Of a stretch of 11,786 nucleotides of DNA, positions 6,465-11,786 are shown piece by piece. Source of the stretch: an uncultured Caryophanales bacterium. GTDB taxonomy: Bacteria; Bacillota_I; Bacilli_A; RFN20; CAG-826. Location: the NCBI GenBank assembly GCA_946622925.1, contig CAMOQM010000019.1:1-11786 (forward strand), read 5' to 3'. Both the position numbers and the translations under genes were made by a program. The stretch's first letter is position 1, and each line of letters starts with the position of its first letter. Under the pieces are notes generated by a model. The model worked only from the letters and a program-made list of their open reading frames with translations. It searched no databases and was not told where the DNA came from.

Positions 6465-8105
6465 ATGAAAAGGATTGCAAATCTAATATTGCCATTATGC
6501 ACGTTATGCTTAACCTCGTGCATGAGCTTTGCTTTTCGTCCTTTTGCTTCCTCTTCTAGCGAGTTTTCTTATTCCGAAGAAAGCTTCCCTTCTTTAACCT
6601 CGACTACCCCCGACGAAGGGGAAGGCTTCTTTAAGGCCAAAGGCACTTATGAGAAGCTTAACTTTAAGAAGATAGCCGACTCTAACGGAGACAGTTCCGT
6701 CCCTAGCGTCGGCACCTATAAGTTTTTGGTATTACCCATTGAATTTAGCGACTCTCCTTTTGGTGAGAAGCGGCTCAACGATATTCGAATTGCTTTTGAA
6801 GGGAGCGCCGAAGATACTCATTATTGGGAGTCATTAAAATCTTTCTACGCCAAATCTAGCTATGGCAAACTCAATTTTGAATTCGAGATCGCTTCCCCTT
6901 ATGTCGCCGCCTCTACCCCGATGGAGTGGTTCGATAGCTTGGCCGCGCAAGATTCTAGGTACACCGAAGATCCTTCTTCCATGCCTGAGATGGCGATGGA
7001 AAAAGCCGTTGAGGCCTATAAGAAAGAAAGTGGGGACGATTGTACCGCCTTTGACCATGATGGCGATGGTTATATCGATGCTTGCTTAATGGTTTATTCT
7101 TGCCACGACTATGAGGCCAAACGCCACGAAGTTAAGGCCCCGGCCAAATACTACAGAGAAATATCATCTGAAAAGATGGATGGTCTATTCTGGGCCTTTG
7201 CCTATGCCGATACCCGTGATAAAGAAGGTAACCCCGATTCTCCGATTGGCTATGACTATTTCTGGGCCTCTTATGACTTCTTCTACAAAGGTGTAGCGGA
7301 AGGAGTTGGGGTCGATTGCCATACCTTAATCCATGAAATGGGCCACATCTTAGGGGCCGATGATTATTACAACTACGGGGATGAACATGAAGAAGGCAAT
7401 CCTTCCGGTGGCAAGATGATGATGGCCAATAACATCCTCGATCATGACGCCTTCACCAAGTTCTCCTTTGGCTGGGTCGATCCATTTGTCGTTAGTAATA
7501 GCTGCGTCATCTCCATCCGTCCCTTCGAAAGTAGTGGCGATTGCATCATCTTAGGTTCTTCTTGGAATGGTACCGCCTTCGACGAATATATTATTTTCGA
7601 GTTATATACCCCCACGGGTCTAAATAGATTAGATGCCTTTGTCGATTATGACGGTAGGGGGGGATTGAGATTTCCGGGCGTTATCGCTTATCACGTCGAC
7701 GCTAGATTAGTTAAGGGCAAGCACTGGAATAGCGATGGGGCCTTTGAAGGCAAAGCTTTCTTGACCCAAGAAGAAATAGATGACCTATCCATAGTAGAAA
7801 ACGAAGGCAATTATATTAAGTTAGCCGCGACCAACACCGAGATTTATGATTCCACCAATATCGCGAACCGGGGATATGAATTAATCCAAATCATTCAATC
7901 CTCGGGCAATAACACGGTCCAATATGGGGAATTCACTTCGGAAGGGGATTTATTCCATAAAGGCCAATCCTTCTCCTTAAATACCCATTACCGTTGCTTC
8001 CCTAATGGCACCAAGTTAAATAATGGTCAAGGCTTGCCCTTTGAAGTTAAATTCAACGAGGTCAATTCGCAATACGCGACCTTAACCTTCACCAAGAAAG
8101 CGTGA
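6465..8105 (+). CDS. Secreted lipoprotein metalloprotease, M6 (immune inhibitor A-like)
   Basis: A 546-residue exported zinc protease. The N-terminus is a lipoprotein signal: two basic residues, a hydrophobic stretch and the lipobox LTSC with the lipidated cysteine at residue 19. A Ser/Glu-rich linker (about 29-47) follows, as expected for a surface lipoprotein. The M6-style domain begins near KFLVLPIEFSD (about 86-96), with SFYAKSSYGKLNFEF and a calcium-loop-like DHDGDGYID at 197-205. The active site is HEMGHILGADD, giving zinc ligands H290 and H294, the general base E291 and a probable third ligand D300 in the HExxHxxGxxD arrangement of M6 peptidases. MMMANNILDHDAFTKFSFGW then matches the met-turn and following segment of the family. 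It would act outside the cell on protein substrates that the sequence does not reveal. AAGGAG (6454-6459) lies 5 nt before the ATG. The gene stands between the terminator and smpB, 4 nt upstream of the latter. Confidence 0.9.
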   Translation: MKRIANLILPLCTLCLTSCMSFAFRPFASSSSEFSYSEESFPSLTSTTPDEGEGFFKAKGTYEKLNFKKIADSNGDSSVPSVGTYKFLVLPIEFSDSPFGEKRLNDIRIAFEGSAEDTHYWESLKSFYAKSSYGKLNFEFEIASPYVAASTPMEWFDSLAAQDSRYTEDPSSMPEMAMEKAVEAYKKESGDDCTAFDHDGDGYIDACLMVYSCHDYEAKRHEVKAPAKYYREISSEKMDGLFWAFAYADTRDKEGNPDSPIGYDYFWASYDFFYKGVAEGVGVDCHTLIHEMGHILGADDYYNYGDEHEEGNPSGGKMMMANNILDHDAFTKFSFGWVDPFVVSNSCVISIRPFESSGDCIILGSSWNGTAFDEYIIFELYTPTGLNRLDAFVDYDGRGGLRFPGVIAYHVDARLVKGKHWNSDGAFEGKAFLTQEEIDDLSIVENEGNYIKLAATNTEIYDSTNIANRGYELIQIIQSSGNNTVQYGEFTSEGDLFHKGQSFSLNTHYRCFPNGTKLNNGQGLPFEVKFNEVNSQYATLTFTKKA

Positions 8106-8109
8106 TCCT

Positions 8110-8589
8110 ATGTCCAAGAAGAGCGATTCCTCCGTATTATTAGAAAATAGAAAGGCTAGGTTTTTATATTTCCTAACTGATTTCTTTACGGCTGGACTCG
8201 TCCTTACCGGCACAGAGATTAAATCGTTACGGGCTAGGAACGCTTCGCTTTCGGATTCCTATATCATCATAAAAGATGGGGAAGCCTATATCTGCAATAT
8301 GCATATCGCCCCCTATGATAATGGAACTATCTTCAACGTCGATCATCTCCGTAATCGGAAATTGCTATTAACCAAGAAAGAACTAAGGAAGATCGCCTCC
8401 CATATCCAAGGAACAGGGAAGACGTGTGTGCCTACTAAGGTATTTTTACATCATGGCTATGCCAAGGTCGAAATCGCTTTGGCCGAAGGCAAGAAGGCCC
8501 ATGATAAGCGCGACTCGATTAAGGAAAGAGACGCGAAACGTCAGGTAGGAAAAGCGATCCGCGAAGGCGTTAAGGCCAGTGGTGAGTGA
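8110..8589 (+). CDS. smpB: SsrA-binding protein SmpB
   Basis: A 159-residue protein of normal SmpB length. It binds tmRNA and delivers it to ribosomes stalled on broken mRNAs, mimicking the anticodon arm in the decoding centre. Family marks are the ENRKARFLYFLTDFFTAGLV opening, TGTEIKSLRARNASLSDSY, MHIAPYDNG, the DHLRNRKLLLTKKEL segment and VEIALAEGKKAHDKRDSIKE. The basic C-terminal tail (to GKAIREGVKASGE) is the part that enters the mRNA channel. The usual GTE[IV]KS[LI]R and RxRKLLL motifs are present. There is no Shine-Dalgarno within 12 nt of the ATG; only 4 nt separate it from the protease stop, so it may depend on re-initiation by ribosomes finishing the upstream gene. The ssrA (tmRNA) gene, a common neighbour, is not in this window. 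Confidence 0.95.
   Translation: MSKKSDSSVLLENRKARFLYFLTDFFTAGLVLTGTEIKSLRARNASLSDSYIIIKDGEAYICNMHIAPYDNGTIFNVDHLRNRKLLLTKKELRKIASHIQGTGKTCVPTKVFLHHGYAKVEIALAEGKKAHDKRDSIKERDAKRQVGKAIREGVKASGE
8581..8586 (+). promoter_or_regulatory. Shine-Dalgarno that decides the folC start
   Basis: GGTGAG at the 3' end of smpB is spaced 5 nt from the ATG at 8592. It favours that ATG over the GTG at 8586, which is in the same frame and would lengthen the protein by two residues and overlap the smpB stop. Confidence 0.45.
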
Positions 8590-8591
8590 TT

Positions 8592-9806
8592 ATGGTTAAA
8601 GAAGTTGAGCAATATATATTGGATAACGATAAAGGCCGTTATTCCCGCGACGAGTTCGATGCTTATTGTAAGAAGGAAAAGTTAGTCCTTTCTTCCCCCG
8701 TCATCCATATTACTGGAAGTAATGGTAAAGGCTCGACCGCTTCCTTTTTGGCTCATATATATGCTAGAGCCGGTTATAAGGTTGGTTCCTTTATTAAGCC
8801 CGCCTTCTATGAAGTAAACGAATGTATTCGGATTAATGGCAAGACCATTCCCGATGAGATATTAGCCGAACTCTTCCATAAAGAAGAAAAGGCCTTTAGG
8901 AAATATGGATTATCCGCTTTTGAGGCCACCGTGGCTCTAGCTTATCGTTATTTCGAAGAAGAAAAGCCCGATATCTTAATCATCGAATGTGGAATGGGTG
9001 GAGAGACCGATGCCACCAATATACTTAATCTCCCGACCGTTTTATCCATCATTACCTCGGTGTCGCTTGAACATACCGCCTATTTAGGAACGACCGTCTC
9101 TCAAATCGCTTATTCGAAAGCTGGCATCATCAAAGAAGAGAAGCCCATCTTAGTTGGCAAGCTCGAAGAAGCCGCCTTAGAACCGATTAGGGATTATGCC
9201 AAAGACATGGACGCTCCTTTATATGAAGTTGAGGATTTCCATTATCCTGATAAGAAAGAAGATGGTTATCACTTTGAATATCGTCCATATAAGGATTTGG
9301 TTGTTCCAGGCTTAGCCTATTATCAAATGACCAATGCTTCCTTAGCCATTGAGGCCACTAAGATCTTGTCTTCTAAATATCCTGTTAGCGAGCAAGCCAT
9401 AAGGGAAGCCTTAATGGAAAGCCAGTTGCCTGGACGGTTCGAAAGGCATGGCAATATCATCTTTGACGGAGCCCATAACCCAGAAGCTTCCTCGGCTTTG
9501 ATCCGGGCTTTATCTAGGGCGGGTCTTAATAAGCCCATCCATATCCTTTTCGCCGCGATGCGCGATAAAAATATCGCCGTTATGTTGCCTATGTTAAATA
9601 GGGATGCCGAGTCGATAACCTTAACGACCTTCCCCCATTACCGGGCCAGAAACGAAGAAGATTATTTCCTTTATATTGGGGATTACGAATATAAAGAAGA
9701 CGCCAAAGCCGCCCTTGATGAACTTATCCAAACTTATCCAGAAGATCTTATTTTAGTTACCGGAAGTTTGGCATTCGTGGGCTTTTTGCGGAGGTTTTAC
9801 CAATGA
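8592..9806 (+). CDS. folC: Folylpolyglutamate synthase / dihydrofolate synthase FolC
   Basis: A 404-residue Mur-ligase-family enzyme, close to the usual 410-430. It uses ATP to add glutamates to folates, which retains them in the cell and makes them good cofactors; some members also make dihydrofolate from dihydropteroate. The ATP loop TGSNGKGST is at residues 41-49. GMGGETDATN at 134-143 stands for the family's G-M-G-G-x-x-D-A-T-N, YSKAGIIK contains the carbamylated-lysine region, and DGAHNP is at 292-297. Two places depart from common FolC proteins: KPAF where S-P-H-L is typical, and LEHT where L-D-H is typical. The start is either this ATG (GGTGAG 5 nt upstream) or the GTG at 8586. The end overlaps the transporter gene by 4 nt. 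Known folT-folC pairs in Gram-positive bacteria support a role in retaining imported folate. Confidence 0.93.
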   Translation: MVKEVEQYILDNDKGRYSRDEFDAYCKKEKLVLSSPVIHITGSNGKGSTASFLAHIYARAGYKVGSFIKPAFYEVNECIRINGKTIPDEILAELFHKEEKAFRKYGLSAFEATVALAYRYFEEEKPDILIIECGMGGETDATNILNLPTVLSIITSVSLEHTAYLGTTVSQIAYSKAGIIKEEKPILVGKLEEAALEPIRDYAKDMDAPLYEVEDFHYPDKKEDGYHFEYRPYKDLVVPGLAYYQMTNASLAIEATKILSSKYPVSEQAIREALMESQLPGRFERHGNIIFDGAHNPEASSALIRALSRAGLNKPIHILFAAMRDKNIAVMLPMLNRDAESITLTTFPHYRARNEEDYFLYIGDYEYKEDAKAALDELIQTYPEDLILVTGSLAFVGFLRRFYQ

Positions 9807-10615
9807 ATGAAGGGAAAATGCATCCCGCCAAAAAGGTCGCAATAGCCGGCATTTTGCTTTCCCTTAACATCATTTTAAATCGTTTGGTAGGGCTAGCGCA
9901 GGTTGGCCCTATGTTTTCTTGGGCTAGGATTTCTCCTGGCACTTCCATCGTTTTGTTTGCCTCAATTTTGCTTGGTCCTTTCTATGGAGCCGTGGTAGGC
10001 GTGGCTGGCGATGCCTTAGGCTGGTTAATACTAGGCCAATGGACCGGAACCTTTAATTTCTTCCTATCGATTTATTATGCGATCATCGGCATCGCGCCCT
10101 ATTTCGTTATTAAGCTATTAAAGAAAGGTGGAAGCGGTTCGCTAGCCAAAGTCATTTCGATAAGTGCCTTCCTCGCTTTATTCCTAACCGCGATTTTAGC
10201 GATTTGGTTCTCGCCTAGTTTTGCCACTTTATTTGCTAGGGCTAACTTTAACGATTTGGCCGCGAAGATTGTAATCACGGTCATCGTATTGATTGGGGCG
10301 GCCGTGACCGCCTTAAGCTTGTTCCTAATGAAGAAAAAAGAAGGGGATAACGCTAGATATATCGGCGGGGTCAATCTCGATATGACTTTCGCCGTATCCA
10401 TCATTAATGAAGTCATCGCCTGTTTGCTTAAGCCTTTGGCCTTTATTGCCTTCTATTCTTTGGTGTTAGGGAATGACTTCACCGCCACGACGGGTTTTGA
10501 CTATGGCTCATTGGTGGTCATCACGTCCGTCTTTGCGATGATTAATGTTCCCCTTAATGCCTATTTACTAAGTCTATATTGTCGTTATGGTAAGGTTGGG
10601 TTAGGAGAAATCTGA
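9803..10615 (+). CDS. folT: ECF transporter S component, probably folate-specific FolT
   Basis: A 270-residue, strongly hydrophobic protein with about seven or eight predicted membrane segments. They lie roughly at 9-29, 49-60, 62-78, 87-107, 118-138, 151-175, 193-222 and 234-260. The first 110 residues have the feel of an ECF substrate-binding component: AKKVAIAGILLSLNIILNRL, then SPGTSIVLFASILLGPFYGA followed by VVGVAGDALG. This resembles the small-loop, GPxxGAxxGxxxDxxG region of FolT-type proteins. S components capture a vitamin and use the shared EcfA1A2T energising module, whose genes are not here. Folate as substrate is inferred mainly from the 4-nt overlap with folC. FolT proteins are usually about 170-190 residues with six helices, so this one carries an extra region of 80-90 residues, interrupted by a charged loop (LMKKKEGDNARY at about 174-185). 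GGAGG at 9790-9794 serves the start. Another vitamin-specific S component or a different small permease remains possible. Confidence 0.72.
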   Translation: MNEGKMHPAKKVAIAGILLSLNIILNRLVGLAQVGPMFSWARISPGTSIVLFASILLGPFYGAVVGVAGDALGWLILGQWTGTFNFFLSIYYAIIGIAPYFVIKLLKKGGSGSLAKVISISAFLALFLTAILAIWFSPSFATLFARANFNDLAAKIVITVIVLIGAAVTALSLFLMKKKEGDNARYIGGVNLDMTFAVSIINEVIACLLKPLAFIAFYSLVLGNDFTATTGFDYGSLVVITSVFAMINVPLNAYLLSLYCRYGKVGLGEI

Positions 10616-10782
10616 TGGACGAAGAAAGAAAAGATCCGGAAATCGACGAATCCTTGCTTACGCCTTTAGAAAAGAAAGAGATGGGTAAGCCCCTTTTTCC
10701 AAAGAAGGCTTTCATCTTCTTTTCGGTTATAATTGGTTTAATGATTGTCTGCCTAATCGTTATTTTGGCCATTCCTAAATAA
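10615..10782 (+). CDS. Small single-pass membrane protein of unknown function
   Basis: A 55-codon open frame. Its ATG shares one base with the stop of the transporter gene (TGATG), with AGGAG (10603-10607) 7 nt upstream, and it ends in TAA at 10780-10782. The product has a highly charged N-terminal half (MDEERKDPEIDESL...TPLEKKE) and one C-terminal hydrophobic helix at about residues 32-54 (AFIFFSVIIGLMIVCLIVIL). By the positive-inside rule the basic KPLFPKK just before the helix suggests a cytoplasmic N-terminus, a tail-anchored layout. I recognise no family. A good ribosome binding site, tight coupling on the 5' side and a reasonable protein make it a real gene; its job may relate to the transporter or be independent. 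Confidence 0.75.
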   Translation: MDEERKDPEIDESLLTPLEKKEMGKPLFPKKAFIFFSVIIGLMIVCLIVILAIPK

Positions 10783-10788
10783 AGGAGG
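10781..10788 (+). promoter_or_regulatory. Strong Shine-Dalgarno of the GH13 gene
   Basis: AAAGGAGG overlaps the TAA of the small membrane-protein gene by two bases and lies 7 nt before the ATG at 10796. It is a near-consensus anti-16S match that fixes this start. It is the strongest ribosome binding site in the window, suggesting a well-translated glycosidase. Confidence 0.75.
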
Positions 10789-10795
10789 TACGACC

Positions 10796-11786
10796 ATGGA
10801 GAAACGGCGTCTTTATGAAGAGGGTATCGTCTATCAGATTTATCCTCGTTCTTTTTGCGATTCTAATGGAGATGGAATCGGTGACTTACAAGGCATTATC
10901 TCTAAGTTAGACTATCTAAAAGACCTTGGGGTTAAAATCATCTGGTTATCCCCAATCTATGCTTCCCCCTTGATGGATATAGGCTATGACGTGGCAGATT
11001 ATAAGAAGATCCACCCCGATTATGGGACGATGGAAGATTTCGATAGACTATTAGAAGAAGCCAAGAAACGGGGTTTACGTATCGTTATGGACCTCGTGGT
11101 CAACCATACTTCCGATGAGCATGAATGGTTTATTAAATCCAAAGACCCAAATAGCCCTTACCATTCCTATTATTATTGGAGAAAAGGCAAAGGGAAAGAC
11201 GGATTGGAACCTCCTAATAACTGGACCAGCCAATTCTCGGGGCCGGCTTGGAGCTATGAACCTAGCAACAAGATGTGGTACCTTCATCTTTTCTCCAAAA
11301 AACAGCCTGATTTAGATTGGCATAATCCTAAGGTTTTAGAGGAAGTCGAAGACATTATTAATTTCTATTTGGATAAAGGCGTGTATGGATTTAGGTGCGA
11401 CGTCATTAACCAAATCTATAAAGATTCTTTAGAAGACGGCGTGGGTAAAGCCCAATCTGGAAGAGGCCGGGAACATTACCTAATGACCCCAGGCAACCAC
11501 CGGATATTACGGCAAATCCACGAGGACTGCTTTGCTAAGCGGGACGACTCCGTGATGATCGGCGAAACCTACGAAGTCGATATCGAAAATGGGAACGAAT
11601 TCCTCAATAACAAAGAGCTCGATATGTTCTTCCAATTTGATTTGATGGGAGTCGATAAAGTCCTATTTGGGGCTTTCCATAAAAACCCCGATCCCCGTGA
11701 GATTAGGGAAATCACCTTCAAATGGCAGCAGGGGGTTAGGTGGAACGCCAATTACTTAGAAAACCATGACCAGCTCCGTTCGATTT
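10796..11786 (+). CDS. GH13 alpha-glucosidase, oligo-1,6-glucosidase type (N-terminal 330 codons)
   Basis: An open frame from the ATG at 10796 to the right edge; the family is usually about 550 residues, so the last 200 or so are outside. No signal peptide is seen, so it should be cytoplasmic. It belongs to the GH13 subfamilies of oligo-1,6-glucosidase, dextran glucosidase and trehalose-6-phosphate hydrolase. Marks are YQIYPRSFCDSNGDGIGDLQ with a calcium loop (D22, N24, D26, I28, D30), GYDVADY and MDLVVNHTS. QPDLDW follows, then GVYGFRCDVIN with nucleophile D202, the acid/base E257 in IGETYE, and the third carboxylate D325 in ENHDQ. Residue 203, just after the nucleophile, is valine. In this group valine there goes with alpha-1,6 bonds, while alanine or threonine goes with alpha-1,4. 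The enzyme would release glucose (or a glucose phosphate) from short imported glucosides. It follows a small membrane-protein gene by 13 nt; no sugar transporter is in view. Confidence 0.92.
   Translation, partial: MEKRRLYEEGIVYQIYPRSFCDSNGDGIGDLQGIISKLDYLKDLGVKIIWLSPIYASPLMDIGYDVADYKKIHPDYGTMEDFDRLLEEAKKRGLRIVMDLVVNHTSDEHEWFIKSKDPNSPYHSYYYWRKGKGKDGLEPPNNWTSQFSGPAWSYEPSNKMWYLHLFSKKQPDLDWHNPKVLEEVEDIINFYLDKGVYGFRCDVINQIYKDSLEDGVGKAQSGRGREHYLMTPGNHRILRQIHEDCFAKRDDSVMIGETYEVDIENGNEFLNNKELDMFFQFDLMGVDKVLFGAFHKNPDPREIREITFKWQQGVRWNANYLENHDQLRSI

Noticed and set aside
1..11786. CRISPR arrays, insertion sequences, tRNA or rRNA genes, riboswitches (including a folate riboswitch before folC).
   Set aside because: No regularly spaced repeats, transposase or terminal inverted repeats were seen. 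The intergenic spaces are far too short for a riboswitch or stable RNA gene.

Overview
The window is a densely packed, single-strand stretch of a bacterial chromosome. Twelve genes all read on the + strand, and nearly every junction overlaps or is separated by only a few bases. The two longest gaps are 55 nt (recG to rnc) and 48 nt (before the metalloprotease gene), so no stretch over 300 bases lacks a gene. The order recG / rnc / ftsY / ylxM / ffh is the skeleton of the Bacillus-type locus, and the proteins look like those of Firmicutes (Bacilli, perhaps an uncultured lineage near Erysipelotrichia or Mollicutes). The lineage is an inference from gene order and protein style. TGA ends most of the genes and tryptophan is read from TGG, so the code is the standard bacterial one and not the Mycoplasma code.

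Layout. (1) 1-3649: the 3' end of recG, then rnc (RNase III), ftsY (SRP receptor), ylxM (SRP-associated HTH protein) and ffh (SRP GTPase). This is a protein-targeting operon in which the genes normally lying between them in B. subtilis (fapR-plsX-fabD-fabG-acpP and smc) are absent. A 14-bp interrupted hairpin in the rnc leader enfolds its ribosome binding site. (2) 3655-6416: a 599-residue two-helix membrane protein with DUF3137-like features and an NAD-dependent sugar-nucleotide epimerase/dehydratase, both tightly joined to ffh. This block ends in a probable intrinsic terminator. (3) 6465-8589: a secreted lipoprotein metalloprotease of the M6 (immune inhibitor A) type, followed 4 nt later by smpB (trans-translation). 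(4) 8592-10782: folC (folylpolyglutamate synthase), an ECF transporter S component that is probably the folate-specific FolT, and a 55-residue single-pass membrane protein, all overlapping or touching. (5) 10796-11786: the first 330 codons of a GH13 alpha-glucosidase that runs off the window.

How the parts fit: rnc-ftsY-ylxM-ffh handles RNA processing and co-translational membrane targeting. FolT would import folates and FolC would trap them by polyglutamylation, which suggests folate salvage. The GH13 enzyme would cleave imported or phosphorylated short glucosides; the residue after its nucleophile is valine, as in alpha-1,6-specific enzymes. I found no mobile element, CRISPR array, tRNA or rRNA, and no clear evidence of an undescribed multi-gene system. 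The most novel items are the rnc leader hairpin, the DUF3137-like protein inside the SRP operon, the oversized FolT-like protein and the 55-residue membrane protein beside it.
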